Shown: in pieces, positions 1-8,611 of the stretch
How positions within the stretch are numbered: the stretch's first letter is position 1
Layout: every line of letters begins with the position of its first letter
DNA from: Herbidospora solisilvae
GTDB taxonomy: Bacteria; Actinomycetota; Actinomycetes; Streptosporangiales; Streptosporangiaceae
DNA: 64,000 nt
NCBI RefSeq assembly: GCF_009901565.1
Contig: NZ_WXEW01000008.1
Location: 310,001 to 374,000, forward strand
Direction of reading: 5' to 3'
Translations under genes and position numbers: made by a program
The notes under the pieces: generated by a model
What the model was told of the DNA's origin: nothing
The model's input: only the letters and a program-made list of their open reading frames with translations
Database searches by the model: none

Positions 1-285
1 GCGAGCGAGTCCGGTTTCTGGCGCGTCCAGCCGGAACGCCAGGTCGAGGTCATGTTGTCCCACCCGACCGGGATCATCGAGATCTACGTCGGCGAGGTCG
101 TCTTCCACAAGATCGAGCTGATCACCGACGTCGTCGCGCGCACGGTCACCTCGAAGGACTACTCGGCCGGCAAGCGCCTCTACGGCCTGGTCAACGGCAA
201 TCTCATGTACGCCTACGAGATGGCCGCCGTCGGCCTCCCGCTGCAGGACCACGCCTCGGCGGAGCTCAAGAAGGTCGCCGACTAG
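1..285 (+). CDS. Nitrobindin-like FABP family heme protein (5' truncated)
   Basis: The reading frame is open from base 1 to the TAG at 283-285, so the N-terminal half lies outside the window. The visible residues (FWRVQPERQVEV, then HPTGIIEIYVGEV, then RLYGLVNGNLMYAYEMAAVG) match the second half of the small beta-barrel FABP-like/nitrobindin family (THAP4-like; Rv2717c in M. tuberculosis). Known members bind ferric heme in a ten-stranded barrel and react with NO or peroxynitrite. The histidine near the C-terminus (LQDHASAEL) is in the region that supplies the proximal heme ligand in nitrobindins. It is followed 11 bp later by a DUF2470 gene that has its own promoter-like hexamer. Confidence 0.85.
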   Translation, partial: ASESGFWRVQPERQVEVMLSHPTGIIEIYVGEVVFHKIELITDVVARTVTSKDYSAGKRLYGLVNGNLMYAYEMAAVGLPLQDHASAELKKVAD

Positions 286-296
286 GATCGGGCGCC

Positions 297-587
297 ATGA
301 GCACCCCGCTGACCCCAGACGCGGTCGAAGCGATCAAGAAGCACATGAACGACGACCACGCGGACGACGCGCTGCTGATCGTGCGGGCCCTCGGCGGAAA
401 GCCCGGCGCCACCTCGGCCCGCACGACCGGCGTCGACGCCGAGGCCATCCATTTTGAGGCCGACGGCGAGCCGGTCACGGTGAAGTGGTCCACGCCCATC
501 ACAGAGCGGGCGCAGGTGCGCAAAGAAGTCGTCGTGCTCTACCGGCGGGCGTGCGAGATCCTCGGCGTGGAGGCACGCGGGCATTGA
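297..587 (+). CDS. DUF2470 domain-containing protein
   Basis: A 96-residue protein. The N-terminal half carries the HMNDDHADDALLI segment typical of DUF2470, a domain found alone or at the C-terminus of HugZ/pyridoxamine-oxidase-like heme-utilisation proteins. No signal peptide or membrane segment is visible, so it should be cytosolic. The ATG at 297 is preceded by TAGGAT (283-288) with 8 nt between and no Shine-Dalgarno sequence, suggesting a leaderless transcript whose -10 lies at the very end of the upstream gene. Its position beside a heme-binding nitrobindin fits a loose heme/flavin theme, but the biochemical role is not known. Confidence 0.85.
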   Translation: MSTPLTPDAVEAIKKHMNDDHADDALLIVRALGGKPGATSARTTGVDAEAIHFEADGEPVTVKWSTPITERAQVRKEVVVLYRRACEILGVEARGH

Positions 588-589
588 GA

Positions 590-677
590 AACCCCGGGCA
601 CCTTCCGCTCGGTTGAGCGGGCCGGCTGGACCAATGGGAGAGGGTCTGCACCCTGCACCCGCCGGCTGCCCGGGGTT
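590..677 (+). ncRNA. Candidate structured RNA (three-way junction) between DUF2470 and nur
   Basis: Within the 283-bp gap 588-870, an 11-bp perfect outer stem pairs 590-600 (AACCCCGGGCA) with 667-677. Inside it lie a 6-bp hairpin with a GGTT loop (605-620), a 6-bp GCCGGC stem (621-626 with 661-666) stacked directly on the outer stem, and an apical hairpin AGGGT-CTGC-ACCCT (641-654). Together these fold as a compact three-way junction. No T-tract follows on either strand, so it is not an ordinary intrinsic terminator. I do not recognise it as a known riboswitch class. It could also be an mRNA 3' end structure of the DUF2470 gene. Confidence 0.45.
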
Positions 678-771
678 CCGGTGTCTGCCTGGATCTGCGC
701 TCTGACGCGCCGACCCGGAGCTGGTCCGGATCGGTTGTCCTAGCGGACAGCCACCTCGCTAGCCCAATCAT

Positions 772-786
772 GACTAATCATTATTC
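772..786. promoter_or_regulatory. AT-rich 7-1-7 inverted repeat upstream of nur
   Basis: GACTAAT-C-ATTATTC is an inverted repeat with one mismatch and an AT-rich core, in a GC-rich surrounding. This resembles a Fur-family operator layout rather than the TTGCAA-N5-TTGCAA layout described for Nur. It lies 73 bp upstream of the predicted nur -10 hexamer (859-864). Autoregulation or control by another Fur-family protein is inference only. Confidence 0.35.
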
Positions 787-870
787 GGACCACCTCCTTT
801 CTGCGTGCTTCGTACGCTAGGCGCTCTTCTCGGGGGTGGGCAAGTCAATATCGGGCCGTAGGATTTCGTC

Positions 871-1281
871 ATGACCGACACCTGGCACGACGAGCTCCGG
901 GCCCGCGGCTACCGGGTCACTCCGCAGCGCCAGCTCGTCCTCGAGGCGGTCAGCGCGCTCACCCACGCCACTCCCGAGGAGATCTGCGCCAAGGTCCAGG
1001 AGACCGCGCGCGGGGTGAACATCTCGACCGTCTACCGCACCCTCGAACTGCTCGAGGAGCTCGGCCTCGTCACCCACACCCACCTCGGGCACGGCGCGCC
1101 GACCTACCACCTGGCCGCCGACGCCGACCACGTCCACCTGGTCTGCCGCAGCTGCGGGCAGATCATCGAGGCGCCTCCCGAGTTGGTCGGCGACATGGTG
1201 GCCCGGCTCGACCGCGACATGGGCTTCCAGACCGACGTCCACCATCTGACGATCTTCGGGCGGTGCCGCGACTGCCGTTGA
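871..1281 (+). CDS. nur: Nickel-responsive Fur-family repressor Nur
   Basis: A 136-residue Fur-family regulator. The N-terminal winged helix contains RGYRVTPQRQLVLEAV and the recognition stretch NISTVYRTLELLEELGLV. The metal-binding dimerisation half contains HLGHGAPTYHLA, HVHLVCRSCG and a terminal GRCRDC. These segments are nearly the same as in Streptomyces coelicolor Nur (SCO4179), including the histidines that form its nickel and M sites, and the neighbourhood (ygfZ, dtd) is also shared. In S. coelicolor, Nur with nickel represses nickel uptake genes and sodF. A Nur-type inverted repeat sits before the cbiMQO-like operon at 43339-43353. The start at 871 follows TAGGAT (859-864) by 6 nt, so the transcript is probably leaderless. 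Confidence 0.88.
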   Translation: MTDTWHDELRARGYRVTPQRQLVLEAVSALTHATPEEICAKVQETARGVNISTVYRTLELLEELGLVTHTHLGHGAPTYHLAADADHVHLVCRSCGQIIEAPPELVGDMVARLDRDMGFQTDVHHLTIFGRCRDCR

Positions 1282-1301
1282 GCGGGCTTAGCCTGAGAGG
1301 T

Positions 1302-2330
1302 ATGCGCAGCCCTTTGCTCGACGTCTCCGGAGCCGTCCCCGGATCGTCGCCCGACGACACCGTCGCGGCCCACTACGGCGACCCCTACGGCGAACAGCGC
1401 GCCCTGGCGGCCGGCCGGGCCGTGGTCGACCGGAGCAACCGTCCCGTGATCACCGTGTCCGGGCCCGACCGGTTGAGCTGGCTCAACAGCCTCAGCTCCC
1501 AGAAGCTCGACGACCTGCCCCCCGGAGTCTGGACGCAGACGCTGTTCCTCGACCCGCAGGGGCGGCTCGAACACCACCTCCACCTGCGTGACGACGGCGA
1601 GACGACCTGGATCCACGTCGAGCCCGGCACCTCCGAAGCCCTGGTGACCTGGCTGGAGAAGATGCGGTTCATGCTCCGCGTCGAGATCGCCGACGTGTCG
1701 GCCGACTGGGCGGTGATCTCGGGCCTCCCCGGTGACGACCGGCTGATCCCGCGTTCGGAGCTCGCCGCGCAGGGGCCGCTGGCGGGGATCTGGGCCTACG
1801 AGGCGCTGCGCATCGAAGCCCACATCCCCCGCTACGGCTTCGACACCGACCACAAGTCGATCCCCCACGAGCTGGGACTGATCGAGAGCGCCGTCCACCT
1901 GAAGAAGGGCTGCTACCGGGGCCAGGAGACGGTCGCCCGCGTCCACAACCTGGGCCACCCGCCGCGCCGGCTGGTCTTCCTGCACCTCGACGGCAGCGTC
2001 GACGAACTCCCGCCCCACGGCACCCCGGTGACGCTCGGCGTGAGCACCCCCCTTGAGGCCGACCCCGAGGCGGCGGTCGAGGGTTCGGCGACCCCGGGCC
2101 AGATCGGCTTCGTGGGCTCCTCGGCCCGCCACCACGAGCTGGGGCCGATCGCCCTCGCGGTGGTCAAGCGCACCGTCCCGGTCGACATCGACCTGGTGGC
2201 CGGCCACGTGGCGGCCAAACAGGAAGTGATCGTCCCCCAGGACGCCGGCCGCAACGTCCAGGTCGACCCGGAACTGCGCAGGCAGGCCGCGATGATGGCC
2301 CGCGACCGGAAGCGCCCGAATCTGATGTAG
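1302..2330 (+). CDS. ygfZ: YgfZ/GcvT-family folate-binding protein
   Basis: A 342-residue member of the aminomethyltransferase-like YgfZ family, which binds tetrahydrofolate and supports Fe-S cluster enzymes (MiaB-type proteins in E. coli). The family signature K-G-C-Y-x-G-Q-E is present as KKGCYRGQETVARVHNLGHP at about residues 200-220, with the cysteine that is functionally important in E. coli YgfZ. The GcvT fold starts around VVDRSNRPVITVSGPDR. I chose ATG 1302 over the longer frame because TAGCCT (1289-1294) ends 7 nt before it, giving a leaderless start, and homologues begin MxSPLL. It directly follows nur, as in Streptomyces. Confidence 0.88.
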   Translation: MRSPLLDVSGAVPGSSPDDTVAAHYGDPYGEQRALAAGRAVVDRSNRPVITVSGPDRLSWLNSLSSQKLDDLPPGVWTQTLFLDPQGRLEHHLHLRDDGETTWIHVEPGTSEALVTWLEKMRFMLRVEIADVSADWAVISGLPGDDRLIPRSELAAQGPLAGIWAYEALRIEAHIPRYGFDTDHKSIPHELGLIESAVHLKKGCYRGQETVARVHNLGHPPRRLVFLHLDGSVDELPPHGTPVTLGVSTPLEADPEAAVEGSATPGQIGFVGSSARHHELGPIALAVVKRTVPVDIDLVAGHVAAKQEVIVPQDAGRNVQVDPELRRQAAMMARDRKRPNLM

Positions 2331-2346
2331 GCACTAGCCTGCTCGC

Positions 2347-3804
2347 GTGGGACGCGCGCTGGTGTCGATCGTGATGTTGTGCGGCCTGGTGGGCGTGGCG
2401 GCCGCGCAGCTCACCGGGTTCGTCGTGCTGTTACGGGCGATCCCGCCGGGGAGGGTCTCGCCCGTCGGCTTCGTCATCCTCGTGCTGGTCATGTTCGGCT
2501 GGGCCGGCTGCCTCGTGTGGGCGCTGGGGGGCGGGTTGTGGCGGGCACTGCGGTGGCGGGACGATCGGTCGACCGGCCCGGCCCTGGACGCCGATCAGGC
2601 TCCGGGGTTGTGGGAGCTGGCTCGGGAGGTGGCCGCGGAGGCCGGCACCCGCCCGCCACACGAGATCCGGCTCATGCCGGAGATCGATTTCCGGTACGCC
2701 CACACCTTCCTGCGCGGCCGCCGCACGCTGTTCATCGGCCTGCCGCTGTTCCAGACGATGACGGTCGGCCAGGTTCGGTTCGGGCTCGCGCATCACATGG
2801 AACATTTCGCCGCCGGTCACACCCGGTGGTTCGCGGTCGCCCACCGGTGCCGTGTGGCCATCACCGGCACGGCCGAGACCTTGGGGCCCACGAACCCGGC
2901 GGGGTGGGCGTTCCGCGCCTACGCCCTGCTGTATGTGGTGATCGACCGCGTCGCCTGCCGTCGATGGGAGTTCCGCGCCGATGCCGTCGGTGTGCGGGTG
3001 GCCGGGTCGGCCGACGCGATCGACGCGATGCACGAGGTCTGGGCGGTCAGCGACGCATGGAACTTCTTCCACGACTTCCACCTACAGCCGGGCCTGGAGG
3101 CGGGCTACCTGCCCGACGACCTGTTCGGGGGTTTCGCCGAGTTCGTGGTCGCGCGAGAAGACGAGGTCGACGCCCTGCGCGCCAAGCCGCTCCCCGCGAA
3201 CACGTCACGGTGGGATCCCCATCCCTCGTCGGCCACCCGGGCCGCGCGGTTTGCGCAGTCCCTCGTCGTGCCGGACGGACGGCCCGCCACGTCGCTGATC
3301 CTCGACCTGGCCGCCGCCCAGGCGGCGCTGCGGGCCACCGAACTGGAGGTCACCCGGGCGGCGTTGCGGGCCCTCGGCAGGGAACTCGAAGACGGCATGG
3401 TCCTGGACTGGCCCGAGTTCACCCATGCGGCCACCGCCGCGCGGCTCCAGCGCGAGGCCGACGCGATCCTCCAGACCATCGGGCTCACCGGGCCGGGGCT
3501 GCCCCAGGTGCTGCGCATGCTCGAAGACGGCCGCCTCGACGACCTCGCGCGACCGCTGTTCCCGGAGGCCGCGCCGGGCGAGCTGCCCGACCTGTTCCTG
3601 ACCCCGCTGGAGATGCTGCTGAACCTGGCCGCCGTCCACGCCGGTCAGGCCACGTTCCGGCATTCGTGGAGCGAACCGGCCGAACTGGTCACCTCTGACG
3701 GCGGCCCCTTCGACCTGACCAAGGTGGCCGAACAAGCGATCACCGATCCGCGTGGGGCCACCGCCGAACTGGCCGCGCTCGGCATCGGGATCTGGCGGGC
3801 CTGA
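2347..3804 (+). CDS. M48-like membrane protein with a degenerate zinc motif
   Basis: A 485-residue protein with two N-terminal membrane helices (about residues 5-25 and 40-62), then a domain laid out like an M48/HtpX-type metallopeptidase (IRLMPEIDFRYAHTFLRGRR, FIGLPLFQTMTVGQV). The zinc site is altered. Where M48 enzymes have HExxH, this protein has HHMEH within GLAHHMEHFAAGH. Both outer histidines remain, but the catalytic glutamate position is His. The third-ligand segment WEFRADAVGVRVAG (E-x-x-x-D) is preserved. It is therefore either inactive or uses an HxxEH-like arrangement. The GTG at 2347 follows TAGCCT (2335-2340) by 6 nt, suggesting a leaderless transcript. Substrate unknown. Confidence 0.7.
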   Translation: MGRALVSIVMLCGLVGVAAAQLTGFVVLLRAIPPGRVSPVGFVILVLVMFGWAGCLVWALGGGLWRALRWRDDRSTGPALDADQAPGLWELAREVAAEAGTRPPHEIRLMPEIDFRYAHTFLRGRRTLFIGLPLFQTMTVGQVRFGLAHHMEHFAAGHTRWFAVAHRCRVAITGTAETLGPTNPAGWAFRAYALLYVVIDRVACRRWEFRADAVGVRVAGSADAIDAMHEVWAVSDAWNFFHDFHLQPGLEAGYLPDDLFGGFAEFVVAREDEVDALRAKPLPANTSRWDPHPSSATRAARFAQSLVVPDGRPATSLILDLAAAQAALRATELEVTRAALRALGRELEDGMVLDWPEFTHAATAARLQREADAILQTIGLTGPGLPQVLRMLEDGRLDDLARPLFPEAAPGELPDLFLTPLEMLLNLAAVHAGQATFRHSWSEPAELVTSDGGPFDLTKVAEQAITDPRGATAELAALGIGIWRA

Positions 3805-3808
3805 CCGG

Positions 3809-4234
3809 TCAGACGTCGATGACCAGGGTGATCGGGCCGTCGTTGACCAGGGCGACCTTCATGTCGGCGCCGAAGCGGCCGGTCTCCACCCGCGCACCCA
3901 GCCTGCGAAGTTCGTCGACGACCGCGACCACCAGCGGCTCGGCCACCGGGCCCGGGGCCGCGGCCTGCCAGGTCGGGCGGCGGCCCTTCCTCGTGTCGCC
4001 GTAGAGGGTGAACTGGCTGATCACGAGCAGGGGTGCGGCGATGTCGGAGCAGGACTTCTCGCCGTCGAGGATGCGCAGTCCCCACAGTTTCGCGGCCAGT
4101 TTGGCGGCCTCGGCCGGGCCGTCGGTGTGGGTCACCCCCACCAACACCATCAGGCCGGGCTCGTCGATCGCGCCGACCACCGTCCCGTCGACCGTCACCG
4201 ATGCCTGACTCACTCGTTGCACCACCGCGCGCAT
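3809..4234 (-). CDS. dtd: D-aminoacyl-tRNA deacylase
   Basis: A 141-residue cytosolic enzyme that hydrolyses D-aminoacyl-tRNA (and Gly-tRNA-Ala), removing mischarged D-amino acids before translation. The family's two active-site motifs are visible: [15 protein letters not shown] (about residues 77-91) and the C-terminal NDGPITL carrying the Gly-cisPro pair. The N-terminus [17 protein letters not shown] is standard and the length is normal. The start ATG at 4234 has CAGAAT 6 nt upstream on the minus strand. It converges with the M48-like gene, with a 4-bp gap between the stops. Confidence 0.95.
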   Translation of the reverse strand: MRAVVQRVSQASVTVDGTVVGAIDEPGLMVLVGVTHTDGPAEAAKLAAKLWGLRILDGEKSCSDIAAPLLVISQFTLYGDTRKGRRPTWQAAAPGPVAEPLVVAVVDELRRLGARVETGRFGADMKVALVNDGPITLVIDV

Positions 4235-4267
4235 GGCGGGATTCTGCCATGCCCTACAGTCGACGGC

Positions 4268-5176
4268 ATGTCCGAATTGCTGGTCGAGGTGGTTCGCTCC
4301 GGGTTCGTGGAGTCGGTCCACCGCGCCCGGGTCGTCGCCGTCGACGCCGAGGGTTCCCCCGTCCTGGTCCATGGCGACGTGCAGGCGCCCGCCTCGCCCC
4401 GATCCTCGATGAAGCCGCTGCAGGCGGCCGGCATGCTGCACGCCGGGCTCGACCTCGACGGCGAGCTGCTGGCGCTGGCCTGCGGGAGTCACGCGGGGGA
4501 GCCGATCCATGTCGAGGGCGCGCGCCGGATCCTGCGCGCGGCGGGGGTCGACGAGAGCGCCCTGCGGTGCCCGGAGGACTACCCCGACGACCGGTCGTCG
4601 CTCGACTTCGGCCGCGTCTACATGAACTGCTCCGGCAAGCACTCGGCGATGCTGGCCACCTGCGCGGTCAACGACTGGCCGACCGAGGGTTACCTCGACC
4701 CGACCCACCCGCTGCAGAAGTCGATCCGGACCACCGTCGAGGAGCTCACCTCCGAGCGCATCGCCGCCACCGGCGTCGACGGTTGCGGGGCCCCGCTGTT
4801 CTACGTGTCGATGGTCGGGGTCGTGCGGGCCTTCCGGCGGATCGTCACCGCCGCCGAGGGCTCGAAGGAGCGCCGGATCGCCGACGCCATGCGCGCCCAC
4901 CCCGAATACACCAGCGGCACGACGCGGCCCGAGGCGGTGCTGATGAGGAGCGTGCCGGGGCTGATGCTGAAGGCGGGCGCGGAGGCGTTCGACGCGTTCG
5001 CGCTGGCCGACGGGCGGGCCGCCGCCGTGAAGATCGTCGACGGCGGCCAGCGGGCCAGGGTCGCGGTCACCGCCCATGTCCTGAGGGCGCTGGGCGAGGA
5101 CGTGCCCGGCGACCTGGTGCCGCCGATCAAGGGCGGCGGGCGGCCCGTGGGCGAGCTGCGGGTCAGAACGACCTGA
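4268..5176 (+). CDS. Asparaginase (rhizobial type II-like)
   Basis: A 302-residue protein of the R. etli type-II asparaginase family, which is unrelated to the E. coli type I/II enzymes and hydrolyses asparagine to aspartate and ammonia. Recognisable segments are [13 protein letters not shown] (serine/lysine region), [13 protein letters not shown], the [13 protein letters not shown] segment around residue 120, and [13 protein letters not shown]. No signal peptide, so cytosolic. The ATG at 4268 follows TACAGT (4255-4260) by 7 nt and has no Shine-Dalgarno sequence (leaderless). Its 3' end overlaps the convergent DUF2207 gene by 14 bp. Confidence 0.88.
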   Translation: MSELLVEVVRSGFVESVHRARVVAVDAEGSPVLVHGDVQAPASPRSSMKPLQAAGMLHAGLDLDGELLALACGSHAGEPIHVEGARRILRAAGVDESALRCPEDYPDDRSSLDFGRVYMNCSGKHSAMLATCAVNDWPTEGYLDPTHPLQKSIRTTVEELTSERIAATGVDGCGAPLFYVSMVGVVRAFRRIVTAAEGSKERRIADAMRAHPEYTSGTTRPEAVLMRSVPGLMLKAGAEAFDAFALADGRAAAVKIVDGGQRARVAVTAHVLRALGEDVPGDLVPPIKGGGRPVGELRVRTT

Positions 5177-6737
5177 ACTGGCGGGCCGCCGAGATCGCGC
5201 CCGACGTGGTCATCACGAACGTGCGCATCGAGTCGGCGAACTTCGACAGGTCCCACTCGGCGGGGCCGTGGTACCAGTACAGGTTGTCGCCCTCGGTCGT
5301 GATCGTCGACACGACACGGGCCCACCGGTCGACGCTGTCGAAGATCACCGCGTACGGCAGGTAGCGGCTGAACAGCTCGACCCGCTGGCCCTCCGGCAGC
5401 CCGTTCACGTCGCCCGAGATGAGGAACTGGCGGAAGCCCAGCGTGTGGGCGAGCGCGGCGGCGCCCTTGGCGGTCTTGGCCGGCATGTACTGCCCGCCGA
5501 CCGTCAGGGCCGCCCCGGCGATGATCACCGCCAGGCCGACCAGGCCGTAGGTGGTCTGCCAGGCCAGCACGACCGTGCCGGCCAGGCCCACCAGGGTCAG
5601 CAGGACGCCCAGGACAGTCCAGCGCGACCGCACCGAGTCGGGCCGCCGGGCGAACCAGCCCTGCTTGACGACGTCGCGGTAGAGGGCGTCGCGCACCCGG
5701 GCCAGACCGGCCGAGAAGCCGCCGTGGAGCTGGGAGAGCAGGATGTCGTCGCGCAGGTCGAACATGGCGTCGTACAGGGCGCGTTCGTAGGGGAGCAGGG
5801 CCTGCACAGGGGCCTTGGGCAGCTTCACGAGGAGCCAGTCGGGGGCGTCGTAGGGGCCGCGTGGTTGTTCGTCGATGCGCAGGTAGCCGCGTACCGCCAG
5901 GTCCACGATGGTGGCCGTCACGTCGATCACGTCGGCCTGTTCGTCGATGAGGGTGCCGATCTGGCCGGGCCGCACCCCGTCGGGCGGGGCGAAGCGGCCG
6001 TCTTCGAGGGGGGCGTACATGCCCGACTCCGATTCGACCACCCGGGCATCGCGGCCGCGTGAGCGGTAGAGGCCGTAGAGGCCGCCGAGCAGCAGGACCA
6101 GCAGGGCGACCAGCGAGCCGCCGGTCCACACGTCGACGGTGAAGGCGGTGGCCAGGTCGAAGCGGCGCTCCAGGATCGGCTGCGCGCCGGTCGACCCGGC
6201 AGGGTAGGCGACCACGACCGTGAGCTGCTCGCCCTCGGCGAGGCCGGTCTGCTCGAAGGCGGCGTTCTCGGCCGACTCGTCCATGCTCGCGGCGGTGCAG
6301 CCGAGCGCCGAGGCGGCCGGTCCGGCGAAGCAGGCCAGGCTCTGGATCTGGCCGGGGCCGCGGACCGACACCGTCACGGCGTCGAGCGGCCCGCCGGCCG
6401 CGAACCAGCGCAGCTCCTCGGTGCCGTCGGGCAGCGGGGTGACCGCGCCGGTGACGTCGTACTCGACGGTCCCGGCGGCCGGTACGGTCAGCGTCTCGCC
6501 GTCGAGGGTCGCGCCCTTGACGTTGGTGATGCGGTAGATCCGGTCGGAGCCGTCGTCGTGGCGGGTCCGGGTGGTCACGGTACGGCTCAGCGGCCCGTCG
6601 GCCCGCTCGACCACGTGCAGCACCCCGTCGGGCCGCAACTGCATGGTCACCTCGCTCGTCCCGGCGGCACGGGCCGGCGCGGCGAACAGGACGATCAATA
6701 AGAGGGCCAGCCCTAACGGGCGTGCCAGAGATGTCAT
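5163..6737 (-). CDS. DUF2207 family predicted membrane protein
   Basis: A 524-residue protein. It has an N-terminal signal peptide ([17 protein letters not shown], cleavage near residue 24), an extracytoplasmic beta-rich DUF2207 domain (about residues 28-200), a transmembrane segment near 210-230 ([17 protein letters not shown]), a cytosolic winged-helix-like stretch ([16 protein letters not shown]), and two further membrane helices around 375-420 ([20 protein letters not shown] and [16 protein letters not shown]). Function unknown in the family. TATCGT lies 8 nt before the ATG on the minus strand. It converges with the asparaginase gene, overlapping by 14 bp, and is divergent from the CorA-like gene, with 38 bp between the start codons. 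Confidence 0.82.
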   Translation of the reverse strand: MTSLARPLGLALLLIVLFAAPARAAGTSEVTMQLRPDGVLHVVERADGPLSRTVTTRTRHDDGSDRIYRITNVKGATLDGETLTVPAAGTVEYDVTGAVTPLPDGTEELRWFAAGGPLDAVTVSVRGPGQIQSLACFAGPAASALGCTAASMDESAENAAFEQTGLAEGEQLTVVVAYPAGSTGAQPILERRFDLATAFTVDVWTGGSLVALLVLLLGGLYGLYRSRGRDARVVESESGMYAPLEDGRFAPPDGVRPGQIGTLIDEQADVIDVTATIVDLAVRGYLRIDEQPRGPYDAPDWLLVKLPKAPVQALLPYERALYDAMFDLRDDILLSQLHGGFSAGLARVRDALYRDVVKQGWFARRPDSVRSRWTVLGVLLTLVGLAGTVVLAWQTTYGLVGLAVIIAGAALTVGGQYMPAKTAKGAAALAHTLGFRQFLISGDVNGLPEGQRVELFSRYLPYAVIFDSVDRWARVVSTITTEGDNLYWYHGPAEWDLSKFADSMRTFVMTTSGAISAARQFRSF

Positions 6738-6775
6738 GACCCGTCACGATAGTGCCATCGGAGTACGCTGAGCCG

Positions 6776-7747
6776 GTGGCGCGCACCCGGCTCTACCGCA
6801 AGGGGAAACTCGAATCCGAGGGTTTCCCGATCGCCGACGTCTCCGACCACCTCGGCGAGCCCGACGTGACGGTCTGGTTCGACCTGTGCACCCCGACGCG
6901 CGCCGACCTCGACGCGATCAGCGAGGAGCTGGGCCTCCACCCGCTGGCCATCGAAGACGCCCTCCACGCGAACCAGCGCCCCAAGCTCGACGTCTACGAC
7001 ACCCACATGTTCCTGAACGTCTACGCCACCCACTTCGACCCGGACAACGGCCGCCTGGAGTCAATCGAGGCGTCGGCGTTCGTCACCGAACGGGCCCTGG
7101 TGACCGTGCGCACCAGCGAGGCCTTCTCGATCGACCAGGTGCAGCGCCGCTGGGACTCCGGCGGCGCCCTCGCCGAACACGGGGTGGCCTTCCTGCTGCA
7201 CGGCCTGCTCGACTACGTCGTCGACAGCCACTTCGAGGTCGTGCAGGCCATGGACGAGGAGATCGAGAAGCTGGAGGAGGGCCTGTTCCAGGAGACCCTG
7301 CCGGGCCCCGGCGAGCAGCGCCGGACCTTCGAGCTGCGGAAGAGCCTGGTCAACCTGCGGCGGGTGGTCGCCCCGATGCGCGAGGTGGTCAACACCCTGT
7401 TCCGCCGCAACGACGTGATCCGCGACAGCTCCCTGGCGCCCTACTTCCAGGACGTCTACGACCACGCCGTACGCGCCGCAGAATGGACCGACTCGCTGCG
7501 CGACCTGGTGGGCAACATCCGCGAGGCGCACATGACCATGGCCAACAACAAAATGAACCTGATCATGAAGCGAGTGACGAGCTGGGCCGCGATCATCGCC
7601 GTGCCCACCATGATCACCGGCTTCTACGGCCAGAACGTGCCCTATCCGGGCTCGGGCCAGCCGTGGGGGTTCTGGACGTCGACGGGGCTCTGGGTGGTCG
7701 CCGCCATCGTCCTCTACACGCAGTTCAAGAAGCGGGACTGGCTCTGA
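6776..7747 (+). CDS. corA: CorA-family divalent cation channel with GQN in place of GMN
   Basis: A 323-residue CorA/ZntB-type protein. It has a large cytosolic alpha/beta N-terminal domain, a long stalk helix (MANNKMNLIMKRVTSWAAI) and two C-terminal membrane helices (IIAVPTMITGFYG and GLWVVAAIVLYTQF), ending in the basic KKRDWL tail typical of the family. The selectivity loop normally reads Y-G-M-N; here it is FYGQNVPYPG, so Met is replaced by Gln. This points to a subfamily whose ion preference may differ from Mg2+/Co2+. I prefer the GTG at 6776 over the upstream GTG at 6752 because TACGCT (6764-6769) lies 6 nt before it, so the mRNA would be leaderless. Confidence 0.88.
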   Translation: MARTRLYRKGKLESEGFPIADVSDHLGEPDVTVWFDLCTPTRADLDAISEELGLHPLAIEDALHANQRPKLDVYDTHMFLNVYATHFDPDNGRLESIEASAFVTERALVTVRTSEAFSIDQVQRRWDSGGALAEHGVAFLLHGLLDYVVDSHFEVVQAMDEEIEKLEEGLFQETLPGPGEQRRTFELRKSLVNLRRVVAPMREVVNTLFRRNDVIRDSSLAPYFQDVYDHAVRAAEWTDSLRDLVGNIREAHMTMANNKMNLIMKRVTSWAAIIAVPTMITGFYGQNVPYPGSGQPWGFWTSTGLWVVAAIVLYTQFKKRDWL

Positions 7748-7760
7748 TCACGCCAGGGGA

Positions 7761-8099
7761 TCACCAGGGGCCGTAGGGGCCCTGGTTGCCGCCACCGCCG
7801 CCCTTGTACTCGCTGACGGCCGGCTTCACGTCGGCCAGGTAGATGCCGGACGCGATCACCGAGGCGATGGTGAAGATGTTCAGCATGTTCAGCCCGCCGC
7901 CCATGTATCCGGCGGCGGAGGCGAGCGTGAAGATCGTGGCCAGGCCGGTGAAGAGCATCCACAGGTTCTTGTTGAGCTTGCCGGCGGCCTGGAAGGCGCG
8001 GGCGGGGGTGCGGATCGCGTGGATCAGGGCCCACACCGACATCCCGAACGCCGCGATGGCGAGGCCCAGGAAGATGAGGTCCAGTACGCCGTAGAGCAT
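7761..8099 (-). CDS. DUF2516 family small membrane protein
   Basis: A 112-residue protein with about three membrane helices (LDLIFLGLAIAAFGMSVWAL, LWMLFTGLATIFTLA, IFTIASVIASGIYLAD) and a short glycine-rich soluble tail (SEYKGGGGGNQGPYGPW). It matches DUF2516, known in mycobacteria as Rv0476, which sits beside hbhA and the Rv0474-type regulator exactly as here. Function unknown. It is separated from the hbhA-like gene by a strong terminator (8179-8214), so it is probably transcribed separately. Confidence 0.85.
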   Translation of the reverse strand: MLYGVLDLIFLGLAIAAFGMSVWALIHAIRTPARAFQAAGKLNKNLWMLFTGLATIFTLASAAGYMGGGLNMLNIFTIASVIASGIYLADVKPAVSEYKGGGGGNQGPYGPW

Positions 8100-8178
8100 C
8101 GCTTCACTCCCGCGGGGTCAAGGTCGGAATGTCCACCAGCCTAGTGTCTGGTTTCCGTGGTGTGCAGGGCGAGAAAGC

Positions 8179-8214
8179 CGCGGCCCCGGTGGGGGATGTC
8201 CCACCGGGGCCGCG
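8179..8214 (-). terminator. Intrinsic terminator downstream of the hbhA-like gene
   Basis: A perfect 15-bp GC-rich stem (8179-8193 with 8200-8214) has the 6-nt loop GGATGT. Read on the minus strand it is followed by GCTTTCTC. It lies 11 bp past the hbhA-like stop codon. Confidence 0.75.
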
Positions 8215-8224
8215 AACGGTTCCG

Positions 8225-8611
8225 CTACGACGCCTTCGTGGCGTTGGTCCGGCGGGCGGCCGGGCGCTTCGCCGGGGTGGTCGCCTTGGCGGCGACGGCG
8301 GGCTCGGCCGCCTCGGAGACCTCGGTGAGCTCCAGCGCGGCCTCGCCGCTGGCCTGGCTGACGACCTTGCGGCCGCGGTTCGCCATCTCCTCGTAGATGG
8401 CGTTCAGCCGCTCGGCGACGCTGTTGGCGTAGTCTTCGGCCTTGCCCTGCACCCGGCCGGCGTAGGCGAAGGCCTCCTCGCGGCGGGCCTGGAGGTTGAT
8501 GACGCGGTCGGGGATCTCGCGCAGCTTCTCCACCGCGTAGTCGCCGGCCCCGGTCAGGGCGTAGAACGGCTTGGACTCAGTGATCTTCTTGACCTCGGTG
8601 GCGAGGGTCAT
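8225..8611 (-). CDS. hbhA: Heparin-binding hemagglutinin (HBHA)-like protein
   Basis: A 128-residue mostly helical protein: a coiled-coil-like central region (REIPDRVINLQARREEAFAY, then VQGKAEDYANSVAERLNAIY) followed by an Ala/Lys/Pro/Arg-rich tail (KATTPAKRPAARR) like the heparin-binding C-terminus of mycobacterial HBHA (Rv0475). The region up to about residue 80 resembles the conserved HBHA coiled coil. In environmental actinobacteria the protein is more likely to act in cell-envelope or lipid-inclusion organisation than in adhesion. The start codon overlaps the stop of the XRE regulator (ATGA, 8608-8611), so the two are co-transcribed. Synteny with Rv0474-Rv0475 is the main support. Confidence 0.72.
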   Translation of the reverse strand: MTLATEVKKITESKPFYALTGAGDYAVEKLREIPDRVINLQARREEAFAYAGRVQGKAEDYANSVAERLNAIYEEMANRGRKVVSQASGEAALELTEVSEAAEPAVAAKATTPAKRPAARRTNATKAS

